Source of the DNA: Falsirhodobacter sp051195255
Lineage (GTDB): Bacteria > Pseudomonadota > Alphaproteobacteria > Rhodobacterales > Rhodobacteraceae
Direction: 5' to 3'
Length of the DNA: 64,000 nucleotides
NCBI RefSeq assembly: GCF_051195255.1
Contig: NZ_JBNJLK010000003.1
Location: forward strand, 62,001-126,000
Position 1 is the stretch's first letter; the number at the start of each line of letters is the position of its first letter. The notes beneath the pieces are model-generated. The model saw only the letters and a program-made list of their open reading frames with translations. It made no database searches and was not told where the DNA came from. This document shows positions 45,248-53,492 of the stretch, piece by piece. The translations under genes and the position numbers were made by a program.

Positions 45248-46573
45248 ATGAAAACCTTTCTCCGCATCATCGGCGCGCTGATCGTTGTCTGCCTTGTGGC
45301 GCTGCTGGCCTTCATCTTCGTGCCCGTCCAGCGGACGGCCCCGACGGAAGAACTGGCGGCCGACTGGAAGCCGGAACCCGGTCAGGGCGAATACGTCATG
45401 TACGCCTCGGACTGCATGGCCTGCCACACGGCCGAGGGGGGCGAGCCCTTTGCCGGCGGCCGTTCCATCCTCAGCCCGATGGGCACGATCTGGGCCACCA
45501 ACATCACGCCCGACAAGGAAACGGGCATCGGCAACTGGACGCTGGACGATTTTCGGGCCGCGCTTTACGACGGCCTGACGCCAGACGGGCGTCATCTCTA
45601 TCCGGCGATGCCGTATGAGAACTACCGCAAGCTGACGGAAGAAGACGTGCGCGCGCTGTACGACTACTTCATGCACGAGGTTCCGGCGGTCAACAATCCG
45701 GTGGAGGCGACGGCGCTGTCCTTCCCCTTCAACATGCGCTTCGGCATCCGGGCCTGGAACTGGATCGCGCTCAGCGATCCCGCTGGGTCGGCCTATGAAC
45801 AGTCCACCCCGCAGGAGCGCGGCCGCTACCTCGTGGAAAGCGCCGGCCATTGCGGCGCCTGCCACAGCCCGCGCAACGTCTTCATGGGCCAGGACGGCCT
45901 GACCGCCGACGACGCCAACTTCCTGAAGGGCGGCGAAGTCGACGGCTGGCTGGCCCCCGCGCTGATAGGCCCCGACTCCGCCGCCGCGAAATGGCCGGTG
46001 GGCGAGATCGCGACCTACCTTGCCACGGGCCGCAACAGCCATTCGACCGCCAACGGAGAGATGTCGATGGTCGTCGAACACTCGCTCCAGCACCTGACGG
46101 ACGAAGACAACCTGGCCATCGCCGCCTTCCTCAAGGGCGAGGATGTGGGCGAGGCGAGCCTGCTGGGCACCGATCTGGCGCTGGAGGAGGCGGAGAACAA
46201 CCATCCGACCACCACCATGCTGACCGAAGCCAAGGATCTGTCCGAAGGCGCGCGGCTCTATCTCGACAACTGCAACGCCTGCCACTTCGTCACCGGCAAG
46301 GGTGCGCCAGAGATCTTCCCGGAACTGGCTGGCAACTCCCTTGTCACGGCCGACCAGACGGGGCCGCTGATCGGGATCATCCTGCACGGCGCCGAGGTTC
46401 CCTCGACCGAGAAGCGCCCGATGCGTCTGGTCATGCAAGGCTATGCCGAGCGTCTGACGGACGAGGAGGTGGCCGAGGTCGCGAGCTTCCTGCGGACGGC
46501 CTGGGGCAACGACGCCCCCGCCGTCACGGCGGCGGATGTCGCCAAGGTGCGGGCGGCGGATACCGCCCACTGA
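45248..46573 (+). CDS. Triheme membrane-anchored cytochrome c subunit
   Basis: Electron acceptor of the dehydrogenase complex, passing electrons to ubiquinone. The 441-residue protein starts with one membrane helix (about 5-27) and has three heme-binding sites: CMACH (56-60), CGACH (202-206) and CNACH (342-346), the spacing of gluconate and alcohol dehydrogenase cytochrome subunits. It begins 12 bp after the GMC gene and ends with a strong terminator. A periplasmic location fits the Tat signal on the small subunit. Confidence 0.93.
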   Translation: MKTFLRIIGALIVVCLVALLAFIFVPVQRTAPTEELAADWKPEPGQGEYVMYASDCMACHTAEGGEPFAGGRSILSPMGTIWATNITPDKETGIGNWTLDDFRAALYDGLTPDGRHLYPAMPYENYRKLTEEDVRALYDYFMHEVPAVNNPVEATALSFPFNMRFGIRAWNWIALSDPAGSAYEQSTPQERGRYLVESAGHCGACHSPRNVFMGQDGLTADDANFLKGGEVDGWLAPALIGPDSAAAKWPVGEIATYLATGRNSHSTANGEMSMVVEHSLQHLTDEDNLAIAAFLKGEDVGEASLLGTDLALEEAENNHPTTTMLTEAKDLSEGARLYLDNCNACHFVTGKGAPEIFPELAGNSLVTADQTGPLIGIILHGAEVPSTEKRPMRLVMQGYAERLTDEEVAEVASFLRTAWGNDAPAVTAADVAKVRAADTAH

Positions 46574-46581
46574 TCCGGAAC

Positions 46582-46606
46582 GGGGCGGCGCAAGCCGCCC
46601 CTTTTT
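46582..46606 (+). terminator. Terminator of the GMC dehydrogenase operon
   Basis: Perfect 8-bp stem GGGGCGGC (46582-46589) with GCCGCCCC (46594-46601), GCAA tetraloop, TTTTT. The convergent thiX gene ends at its last base, so it serves both strands poorly: only the plus side has a T run. Confidence 0.93.
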
Positions 46607-47292
46607 CATTGGCGCGCCAGCCGGTCCGCCATCCGCCCGATCCCGGCCCGGAACAAAAGCGACAGGGCCACGGTCACGAACAGCGCCGCGAAGACCAGAT
46701 CCGTCTTCATCCGCCCGTTCGCCTGGATCATCATGGCGCCAAGGCCTAGCGATCCCCCCACCCATTCCCCGATGACGGCCCCCACCGGCGCATAGACCGC
46801 GGCGATCCGCAGCCCCGTGGCCAGGTGCGGGCGGGCGGACGGGATGCGGATCACCCGCAGCACCTGCCAAGGGGTGGCGCCCAGACTTCGCGTCAGTTCC
46901 ATATGCACGGCGGCCGGGTTCAGCAGCCCGTCGGCGCAGGCGGCGGCCACGGGAAAGACAGTGATCAGCACCACCACGGCGATCTTCGGCGCCAGACCAT
47001 AGCCGAACCACAAGGTCAGGATCGGAGCCAGCGCGAAGACCGGCACCGTCTGCGACAAGGTCAGGGCGGGCAGGATCGCGCGCCGCAGCACCGGTGCGAC
47101 ACAGGCCAGCGCCAGAACGACACCCAATGCCGTTCCAAGTGCGAAGCCGATCACCGTCTCGGCCCCTGTCACAAGAGCCGCCTGCGCCAAGGCCACGCGC
47201 GCCGACCACAGCGCCTGCGCCACCCGCAGCGGGTCCGGCAGCAAATAGGGGGGCAGGCCGGTCAGCGTCACCGCCCCCTGCCACAGCGCCAC
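46606..47292 (-). CDS. thiX: ABC transporter permease for a thiamine precursor (ThiX-like)
   Basis: Inner-membrane subunit of a hydroxymethylpyrimidine-type importer. The 228-residue protein has five to six hydrophobic segments and the EAA-type loop (ELTRSLGATPWQVLRVIRIP) that contacts the ATPase. It is last in the TPP-riboswitch operon, 29 bp after tenA. The start is unclear: the GTG at 47292 is the best visible one, but the frame stays open upstream into tenA with only CTG codons, and the first helix looks short. The partner ATPase (thiZ) is not in this window. Confidence 0.85.
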   Translation of the reverse strand: MALWQGAVTLTGLPPYLLPDPLRVAQALWSARVALAQAALVTGAETVIGFALGTALGVVLALACVAPVLRRAILPALTLSQTVPVFALAPILTLWFGYGLAPKIAVVVLITVFPVAAACADGLLNPAAVHMELTRSLGATPWQVLRVIRIPSARPHLATGLRIAAVYAPVGAVIGEWVGGSLGLGAMMIQANGRMKTDLVFAALFVTVALSLLFRAGIGRMADRLARQ

Positions 47293-47321
47293 CGCGCCCG
47301 CCGCCAGCGCGGCCCCCCGGA

Positions 47322-47975
47322 TCAGCGGGCGAGGGTCCAGAACTGCGCCTCCAACCGTGTGGCGGTGGCGAAGCGGCCCGAAATCTCGCGCCAGCGCGGC
47401 AGCGTTTCCGGGGCGTCGCCCAACCGGCGGGCGACGGCGCGGTCGATCAGCGCCGCCGTGTCATGACACAGCGCCTGATAACCGGCGCTGCCATAGGTGT
47501 CGATCCAGTCGGCATAGTCCGGCGCGTGCGGGGCGGCGGCCAGACGCGCCCCGATCTCTCCATACCCCAGAACGCAGGGCGCCAGCGCCGCCAGCAGGTC
47601 CAGAAGATCGCCCGAATACCCCGCCTCCAGCACATAGCGGGTGTAGGCGAGGTTTTCGGGCGCTTCCTCCAGCGCCGCAAGATCGATCCCGGCCTCGTGG
47701 CACAGCGTCACGTGCAGCGGCATTTCCTGATGCAGCAGCGCGTGGACGGTGGCGGAACAGGCCCGCATCTCCTCAAGATCCGAGGATTTGACGGTGGCCA
47801 GTGCCCAGGCCCGCGCGAAATGGATCAGGAACAGGTAATCCTGCGCCAGATAGGTCAGGAAGGCCTTGCGCGGCAGGGTCCCGTCCGCCAGCGCCCGCAC
47901 GAAGGGCGCGTCCACGTAATCATCCCAAGCGGCCGCTTCGGCCCGCCACAGCGGGAATGTGCGCCCATAGCTCAT
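47322..47975 (-). CDS. tenA: Thiaminase II, TenA family
   Basis: Hydrolyses thiamine or aminomethylpyrimidine breakdown products to recycle the pyrimidine moiety (HMP). The 217-residue helical protein has the active-site cysteine in LAPCVLGYGEIG (Cys134, matching the position in Bacillus TenA) and the acidic YLAQDYLFL helix. Starts at 47975, overlapping the thiY stop by ATGA. Together with the ThiY/ThiX importer it points to salvage of base-degraded thiamine. Confidence 0.93.
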   Translation of the reverse strand: MSYGRTFPLWRAEAAAWDDYVDAPFVRALADGTLPRKAFLTYLAQDYLFLIHFARAWALATVKSSDLEEMRACSATVHALLHQEMPLHVTLCHEAGIDLAALEEAPENLAYTRYVLEAGYSGDLLDLLAALAPCVLGYGEIGARLAAAPHAPDYADWIDTYGSAGYQALCHDTAALIDRAVARRLGDAPETLPRWREISGRFATATRLEAQFWTLAR

Positions 47976-48892
47976 GCGTTGGGATCCAGCGCCAGATCGG
48001 CCACGGGCAGGGGGGCGTCGATCAGGCCCGCGTCCTTCAGGAACGTCTCGAACCGGGCGTAGCGGCCGGTGTCCAGCGCGGCGGGGCTTTGCGACAGGCG
48101 GGGCAGGGTCAGGCGCCACGCCTCGCGATTCAGGGTGTCGTCCAGATCGGGATGGGCGGCGATGAAGGCCTGCCACGCCTCGTCCGGGTGGTTCACGGCG
48201 TACTGCGCGCCCTGTTCGACGGCGGCCAGGAAGCGCGACAGAAGCGCCGGATCGGCGTCGGGCCGCGCCAGATAGATAAGCTCGTCATAGGCGGGGATGC
48301 CGTTCTCCTCCACCGGAAGGCAGCGGCCTTCGGTTCCGGCTTCGGCCATCTGCGTCAACTCAAAATTGCGGTAGCCGCCCAGCGTCGCGTCCACCTGTCC
48401 CGACAGCAGCGAGGGCGTGAGCGACCAGTTGACGTTCACCATCTCCACATCCTCCAGCGTCAGGCCGGCGTGGCGCAGCATGGCGCCCATCATCGCCTCC
48501 TCGGTCCCCGGAACCGAATAGCCGATCTTGCCGCCCTTCAGGTCGGCGATGGATCGGATGGGCCCGTCGGCCTTCACCGTGATGCAGTTCAGCGGCGTCG
48601 CCACCAGCGTGCCTACCCGCCGCAGGGGCAGGCCTTCATGCACCTGAAGGTGCAGCTGCGGCTGATAGCCCACCGCGATGCCGGCCTGGCCCGAGGCGAC
48701 CATCTTCGGCGGATCGGACGGATCGGCGGGGGGAACGATCGTCACCTCCAGCCCCTGATCGGCGAAGAAGCCCTGCGTTTCGGCCACCACGATCGGCGCA
48801 TGGTCGGGGTTCACGAACCAGTCCAGCACCAGCGTCACCGGTTCGGCCCCGGCGGGGGTGGCCAGAAGGCCCAGAAGAAGGAAGCGTTTCAT
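47972..48892 (-). CDS. thiY: ABC transporter substrate-binding protein for thiamine precursor (ThiY-like)
   Basis: Periplasmic binding protein (306 residues) for N-formyl-aminomethylpyrimidine or a similar HMP precursor. Signal peptide is MKRFLLLGLLATPAGA; then LDWFVNPDHAPI (the ligand-contact region of NMT1/THI5-like proteins), FADQGLEV, and NWSLTPSLLSGQVDAT. Both neighbours overlap by ATGA. The ligand is inferred from family and context. Confidence 0.9.
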   Translation of the reverse strand: MKRFLLLGLLATPAGAEPVTLVLDWFVNPDHAPIVVAETQGFFADQGLEVTIVPPADPSDPPKMVASGQAGIAVGYQPQLHLQVHEGLPLRRVGTLVATPLNCITVKADGPIRSIADLKGGKIGYSVPGTEEAMMGAMLRHAGLTLEDVEMVNVNWSLTPSLLSGQVDATLGGYRNFELTQMAEAGTEGRCLPVEENGIPAYDELIYLARPDADPALLSRFLAAVEQGAQYAVNHPDEAWQAFIAAHPDLDDTLNREAWRLTLPRLSQSPAALDTGRYARFETFLKDAGLIDAPLPVADLALDPNA

Positions 48893-49833
48893 GCGGACTC
48901 TCCGGCGGCAAGAAGAACGATGTCGCCCGACCATCGGGCGGCAAGGGCGTCGGCGGCGCGCCAGGCGCGCAGGCCCGACCGGCAGGCGAAGACGGTGCGC
49001 TGGCCGGGGCCGGGCGTGACGGTGGCGGGCTGGCGCAGGGCGGCGGGGGCCACGGGGACGGGGGCTTCGTCTTCCCCCCGCAGTTCCACGATCAGGTCGG
49101 TGTCGCGCAGGTCGGTGCGGGCGATGAAGCGGTGGCCCGTCGCCTCCGGCGCCGTGTCGAACCGGAACGAGGACGGCCGCAGCCCGTCGAAGCGCAGCAT
49201 CTGGCCCATGGGGGACGGGTCCAACCCCAGCAGCACCGCCAGCGCCATCTGCGCCTGCGCGGCACCTAAAAGGCCCACCATGGGCCCCAGCACCCCGGCG
49301 GTGGCGCAGGTGGCGCCGCTGTCGGGCAGGTCCGGAAACACCGCTCGCAAGGACGGCGCCCCTCCGCAAAACCCGCCCACATACCCCGCCATCTCCAGCA
49401 CCGAGGCGGAGATCAGCGGAACCCCCGCCGCAAGGCAGGCGTCCGACAGGGTGTAGGAGGCGGCGAAGCTGTCGGCGCAATCCAGCACCACATCCGCCCC
49501 CGCCACCAGACCGGCGTTGGACGGGTCCAGCGACGCGACGACCGATTCGACCACGACCGATGGGTTCAGGATCGCCATCTCCGCCGCCGCCGCCTGCGCC
49601 TTCGGCGCGCCGATGTGGCGGCCATAGATCGGCTGGCGGTGCAGGTTCGTTTCCTCCACCACGTCCGGATCGATCAGGGTGATCCGGCCCACACCCGCGC
49701 CGACCAGATATTGCAGTGCCGGAACGCCAAGCCCGCCAGCGCCCACGATCAGGACATGGGCGGCCCGCAGACGGACCTCGCCCTCCACCCCCGTCACCAT
49801 CGCCTGCCGCGCGTATCTTACACCATCAGCCAT
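48889..49833 (-). CDS. thiF: Sulfur-carrier adenylyltransferase ThiF fused to a rhodanese-like tail
   Basis: Activates the ThiS C-terminus by adenylation for sulfur transfer in thiazole synthesis. The 314-residue protein has the nucleotide motif GAGGLG (31-36), NLHRQPIYG, and DCADSF. Unlike typical MoeB/ThiF it lacks the two CxxC zinc pairs (the region reads GGAPSLRAVFP). The C-terminal 70 residues end with CRSGLRAWRAADALA (Cys284), the rhodanese active-site loop, so a sulfurtransferase domain is fused. Start at 49833 overlaps thiE by 16 bp; the longer frame to 50016 is antisense to nothing useful and not homologous. Confidence 0.9.
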   Translation of the reverse strand: MADGVRYARQAMVTGVEGEVRLRAAHVLIVGAGGLGVPALQYLVGAGVGRITLIDPDVVEETNLHRQPIYGRHIGAPKAQAAAAEMAILNPSVVVESVVASLDPSNAGLVAGADVVLDCADSFAASYTLSDACLAAGVPLISASVLEMAGYVGGFCGGAPSLRAVFPDLPDSGATCATAGVLGPMVGLLGAAQAQMALAVLLGLDPSPMGQMLRFDGLRPSSFRFDTAPEATGHRFIARTDLRDTDLIVELRGEDEAPVPVAPAALRQPATVTPGPGQRTVFACRSGLRAWRAADALAARWSGDIVLLAAGESA

Positions 49834-50399
49834 TCGCGCATCCTCGCCTCGGGGTCGGGATTCAGGGTGATGTCGGTCACGGCGCTGACGACATCGGCAC
49901 CCGCGGCAAACGCCTCGCGCGCGCGGTCGGGGGTCAGGCCGCCGATGGCGATCAGGGCGATGTCGCCGATCTTCGCCTTCCATTCGGTCAGCTTTTCGGT
50001 GCCCTGCCGTTCCCACTTCATCTTCTTCAGGATGGTGGGCCAGACCGGGCCCAGCGCGATGTAGTCGGGTCGGCAGGCCAGCGCCCGGTCCAGTTCCGCC
50101 TCGTCATGGGTGGAGAGGCCAAGACGCAGGCCACCGGCCCGGATCGCGTCCAGATCGGCGATGTCCAGATCCTCCTGCCCCAGATGCACCCAGTCGCAGC
50201 CAAGGTCGAGCGCCTGTTGCCAATGGTCGTTCACCACGAGGATCGCACCGGCAGCGCGGCACAGGTCGCGGGCGCGCCGGATGTCGTCCGTCGGGTCGCG
50301 GTCCTTCACGCGCAGCTGCACCAGCTTCACGCCAAGGGGCAGGGCGCGGGCGATCCAGTCGGCGCTGTCGAAGATGGGATAGAAGCGGGGCAGGATCAC
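49818..50399 (-). CDS. thiE: Thiamine phosphate synthase
   Basis: Couples the pyrimidine diphosphate and thiazole phosphate. The 193-residue TIM-barrel protein has VQLRVKD, VNDHWQQALDLG, VHLGQEDL, GLSTHDEAEL, ALGPVWPT and IGGLTPDRA, the ThiE series of motifs. It starts with GTG at 50399, overlapping the thiG stop as GTGA, and overlaps thiF by 16 bp. Slightly short at the N-terminus but complete in the core. Confidence 0.94.
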   Translation of the reverse strand: MILPRFYPIFDSADWIARALPLGVKLVQLRVKDRDPTDDIRRARDLCRAAGAILVVNDHWQQALDLGCDWVHLGQEDLDIADLDAIRAGGLRLGLSTHDEAELDRALACRPDYIALGPVWPTILKKMKWERQGTEKLTEWKAKIGDIALIAIGGLTPDRAREAFAAGADVVSAVTDITLNPDPEARMREWLMV

Positions 50400-51157
50400 A
50401 GGAACGCCCTCCCGATCAGGGGGGTGGAGGGGACGGCCATGTCCCGCGCCTCCATCGGGTCGGCGGCGTGGGCGGCGGCGCCCGCCTGGATCGCCAGCGC
50501 CATGGCGCGCGCCATTTGCGCCGGATCGCCTGCCTTTGCCACGGCGGTGTTCAGAAGGACCGCGTCAAAACCCAGCTCCATCGCCGCGGCCGCATGGCTG
50601 GGCAGGCCGATGCCCGCATCCACCACCAGCGGCACGTCCGGGAAATGCGCCCGCATGGCCCGCAAGCCGTAAGGGTTGTTCAGGCCCAGACCGGACCCGA
50701 TGGGCGCGCCCCAAGGCATCAGAACCTCGCACCCCGCCTGAACCAGATGCTCGCACACGATCAGATCCTCGGTGCAGTAGGGGAAGACCTGAAAGCCGTC
50801 GGCGGTCAGAAGGCGCGCGGCCTCCACCAGCGCGAAGGGGTCGGGTTGAAGGCTGTCGGCATGGCCGATCACCTCCAGCTTGATCCAGGGGGTGTCGAAC
50901 ACCTCGCGCGCCATCTGCGCGGTGGTCACGGCCTCGCGCACCGTGTGGCAGCCGGCGGTGTTGGGCAAAACGCGCACGCCCAGATCGCGGATTAGCGCCC
51001 AGAAATCCTGCCCGCCGCCGGTTTCGCGGCGCAAGGACACGGTGGCGATGCCCGCGCCGGACGCGCGGAAGGCCTCCGCCAGAATGGCGGGGGACGGATA
51101 GCCCGCCGTGCCCAGCATCAGGGGGCTGTTGACGTCGGTTCCGTAGAAGCGTGGCAT
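50396..51157 (-). CDS. thiG: Thiazole synthase
   Basis: Forms the thiazole ring from deoxyxylulose phosphate, the glycine-derived imine from ThiO and sulfur from ThiS thiocarboxylate. The 253-residue protein has the start GTDVNSPLMLGTAGYPS, RRET for the substrate, WIKLEVIG with the Schiff-base lysine, and PWGAPIGSGLGLNNP plus VDAGIGLPSHAA. It begins 3 bp after the thiS stop. Confidence 0.96.
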   Translation of the reverse strand: MPRFYGTDVNSPLMLGTAGYPSPAILAEAFRASGAGIATVSLRRETGGGQDFWALIRDLGVRVLPNTAGCHTVREAVTTAQMAREVFDTPWIKLEVIGHADSLQPDPFALVEAARLLTADGFQVFPYCTEDLIVCEHLVQAGCEVLMPWGAPIGSGLGLNNPYGLRAMRAHFPDVPLVVDAGIGLPSHAAAAMELGFDAVLLNTAVAKAGDPAQMARAMALAIQAGAAAHAADPMEARDMAVPSTPLIGRAFL

Positions 51158-51160
51158 GGA

Positions 51161-51355
51161 TCAGCCTCCCTGCATCGGGGCCAGCACTTCCAGCGCGGCC
51201 CCTTCGATCAATGGGGTGGTGGCGCGCAGGCCGGCGGGCACGAAGTCGCCGTTCAGCGCGGTGGCGAGCTTGCCGGTGAAGCCCGCCTCTTCCAGCGCTG
51301 CGGCGACGGTGGTGGCGGACACCTCGTGCAAGGTGCCGTTAATCGTGATCTTCAT
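51161..51355 (-). CDS. thiS: Sulfur carrier protein ThiS
   Basis: A 64-residue ubiquitin-fold protein that carries sulfur as a C-terminal thiocarboxylate. It begins MKITINGTLHEVSATTVAA and ends PMQGG, with the required terminal Gly-Gly. The start lies inside the 3' end of thiO (17-bp overlap). Directly followed by thiG, its partner. Confidence 0.94.
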   Translation of the reverse strand: MKITINGTLHEVSATTVAAALEEAGFTGKLATALNGDFVPAGLRATTPLIEGAALEVLAPMQGG

Positions 51356-52286
51356 CCATGAACTCCGGTCGTTGGCCCGTGGTGACGTAGTCGGCCACCA
51401 TCCGCGCCACGGCGGGCGCCAGAAGGAAACCGTGGCGATACAGGCCGTTGGCGTGGATCGTGTCGCCGATGCGGCGGATGCGGGGCAGGTTGTCGGGAAA
51501 GGCGGGGCGGGCCTCGGCGCCCAGTTCCAGAACCTCGGCCTCGGCAAAGGCGGGGTGGAGGGCATAGGCCGCCGACAGCATCTCCAGCACCGCGCGGGCG
51601 GTGACGGGGCCGCGGCGGTCGGATTCAACAGTCGTGGCCCCCAGCATGTAGACGCCGTCGCCGCGCGGCACGATGTAAAGCGGAATGCGCGGATGCAGCA
51701 GCCGGACCGGGCGCGAAAGGGTGACGTCCGGGCAGCGGATCACCAGCATCTCCCCCCGCACGCCGCGCAGGTCGGGCAGCCGGTCGCGCGCGGCCAGGCC
51801 CCGCGTGTCGATGAGGCGGCCCAGCGGTTCGGCCCCGAAGGCGACCCCCGCCGCCGAGAGGTTCGACGACAAGGTGGCCAAGGCGACACGGGGCGTCAGA
51901 TGCGCTTCCTCCTCGAAGAACAGGCCGCGCGGAAAACGGTCAAGGTCGGGCTCCACCTCCTCCGGCACGATGTCCCGGTGGTGGGTGGTGCGGCGGGCAA
52001 AGCGGGCCAGTTCCGCCCGGTCGCGTGCGGGGCTGAGGACCAGCGTCCCATTTCGCGCCACCGGCACGCCCTGTGCCTCCCACCAGCCAGCGGCGCTCTG
52101 GCCGTGGCGGATCACCGGCTCCTCGGCGGCTTCCCCCTCGCAGAACGGGGCGAGCATGCCGCCCGCATACCACGAACACGCCTCCGGCCCCGCCGCGCGC
52201 CCGGCGATGCGGACGGGCACGCCGCGGGCGGTCAGTTCGGTGGCGATGGTCAGCCCCATGACGCCCGCGCCAAGGATGGTGATCAT
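51339..52286 (-). CDS. thiO: Glycine oxidase ThiO
   Basis: FAD enzyme that oxidises glycine to the iminoacetate needed by ThiG, the aerobic alternative to ThiH. The 315-residue protein has the FAD motif ILGAGVMGLTIA at the start, YAGGMLAP soon after, and the C-terminal GLYRHGFLLAPAVA, all D-amino-acid oxidase family marks. Starts at 52286, overlapping thiD by ATGA. The presence of ThiO implies oxygen-dependent thiazole synthesis. Confidence 0.94.
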   Translation of the reverse strand: MITILGAGVMGLTIATELTARGVPVRIAGRAAGPEACSWYAGGMLAPFCEGEAAEEPVIRHGQSAAGWWEAQGVPVARNGTLVLSPARDRAELARFARRTTHHRDIVPEEVEPDLDRFPRGLFFEEEAHLTPRVALATLSSNLSAAGVAFGAEPLGRLIDTRGLAARDRLPDLRGVRGEMLVIRCPDVTLSRPVRLLHPRIPLYIVPRGDGVYMLGATTVESDRRGPVTARAVLEMLSAAYALHPAFAEAEVLELGAEARPAFPDNLPRIRRIGDTIHANGLYRHGFLLAPAVARMVADYVTTGQRPEFMDEDHD

Positions 52287-53071
52287 GCCCACACCTCGTG
52301 GAAATGGTGGACGGGGCCATGCCCTTGGCCGATGCCCAGACGGTCGGCGGCGGCGATGGCGCCCTGCAGCCAGCGATGCGCGCGGGAAACGGCCGCTTCC
52401 ATGTCCATCCCCTGCGCCAGCCCCGCCGCAATGGCGGCGGACAGGGAACAGCCGGTGCCATGCGTGTTGCGTGTGGCGATGCGCGGCGCGGTCAGGCGCA
52501 GCACGCCATCCCCCACCAGAAGGTCGGTGCAGACGGGTCCTTCGGCATGGCCGCCCTTCATCAGCACCCAGCGGGGGCCAAGGGCGCGCAGGGCATGGGC
52601 CTGCTCCAGCATCTCCGCCTCGGACCGGGCCACGGTGGTGTTCAGCAGCCGCGCGGCTTCGGGCAGGTTCGGGGTCAGAAGGGTGGCGCGGGGCAGAAGG
52701 CCGGCGATCAGCGCCGCCACCGCCCGGTCGGGCAGCAGGGCCGCGCCCGATTTCGCGATCATCACCGGATCCAGCACCAGCGGCAGGTCGGGCAAGGCGG
52801 GGGCCAGCGCCTCGATCGCCTCCGGCCCGCCGACCATGCCGATCTTGATCGCAGCGATGTCGATGTCGTCCAGCACGGTGTGCAACTGGGCCAGGATCAT
52901 CGCGGGACTGACCGTTTCCACGGCCGCGACCGTGCGGGTGTTCTGTGCCGTGATCGCGGTCAGGACGCTGGCGCCATAGACGCCCAGGGCCGAAAAGGCC
53001 TTCAGGTCGGCCTGGATGCCGGCCCCGCCGCCGCTGTCGGAACCGGCAATGGTCAGTGCGGCCTTGGTCAT
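52283..53071 (-). CDS. thiD: Hydroxymethylpyrimidine/phosphomethylpyrimidine kinase
   Basis: Phosphorylates HMP and HMP-phosphate to give the pyrimidine diphosphate used by ThiE. The 262-residue ribokinase-fold protein has AGSDSGGGAGIQAD at the start, LDPVMIAKSG, LTPNLPEAARLL, and the catalytic loop NTHGTGCSLSAAIA. GGAGGAGACGC precedes the ATG at 53071. It is the first gene after the TPP riboswitch. Confidence 0.95.
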   Translation of the reverse strand: MTKAALTIAGSDSGGGAGIQADLKAFSALGVYGASVLTAITAQNTRTVAAVETVSPAMILAQLHTVLDDIDIAAIKIGMVGGPEAIEALAPALPDLPLVLDPVMIAKSGAALLPDRAVAALIAGLLPRATLLTPNLPEAARLLNTTVARSEAEMLEQAHALRALGPRWVLMKGGHAEGPVCTDLLVGDGVLRLTAPRIATRNTHGTGCSLSAAIAAGLAQGMDMEAAVSRAHRWLQGAIAAADRLGIGQGHGPVHHFHEVWA

Positions 53072-53149
53072 GCGTCTCCTCCGCGAAAGGGGCATGACGG
53101 ATGGGGGCTGGCACATGACGGACCCGTCCCGGGGGGACGGCGTCGATGG

Positions 53150-53236
53150 TCCACTCGTTCCCTCCGCCGGCATGACCCGGATCAGGTTCGATGGGTCGAT
53201 GCCAAGCACCTCTCAGCCCCGTGACGGGACACCCCA
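53150..53236 (-). promoter_or_regulatory. TPP (THI-box) riboswitch of the thiamine operon
   Basis: On the minus strand the leader reads GGGGTGTCCCGTCACGGGGC then CTGAGAGGTG, CCCATCGAACCTGATCC, GGGTCATGCCGGCGGAGGGA, which are the conserved parts of the TPP aptamer (CTGAGA, ACCTGAT, GGNTAATGCC-like, GCGNAGGGA). A CGTCCC/GGGACG hairpin (53125-53139) lies between aptamer and thiD without a T run, so ligand binding probably blocks ribosome access. The region 53240-53492 contains no credible gene apart from a possible 11-codon leader (53461-53496). Confidence 0.93.
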
Positions 53237-53492
53237 ACAAGCGTTCGGATCAAAGCTATGCAGAAGGCGGACCCGCCGCAAGGCAAATTCGGAAAAGGGA
53301 CATTCGCAGGTGAAATCCGCAAGCGGCGGAACATCTTTCCGCTTCCGGCGGGGAATCCTTCGGATCGTTCGGAATGGGGAAAGGCACCTGAAACGCCAGC
53401 CATCTCCCTCCGCACCGCCTTGATACGGCGGCACTTGCGATCCGGCGGCAAAGGGACGACATGAAGGACGACCCACCAGACGGGACATCCCC

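Noticed and set aside
43952..47284. 1110-residue open frame on the minus strand
   Set aside because: Covers the GMC and cytochrome genes in antisense plus thiX in another frame; no recognisable domain, compositionally a shadow.
53258..53464. 68-residue frame in the thiD-rhodanese spacer
   Set aside because: No ribosome site, starts next to the riboswitch, and composition is unlike the neighbouring proteins.
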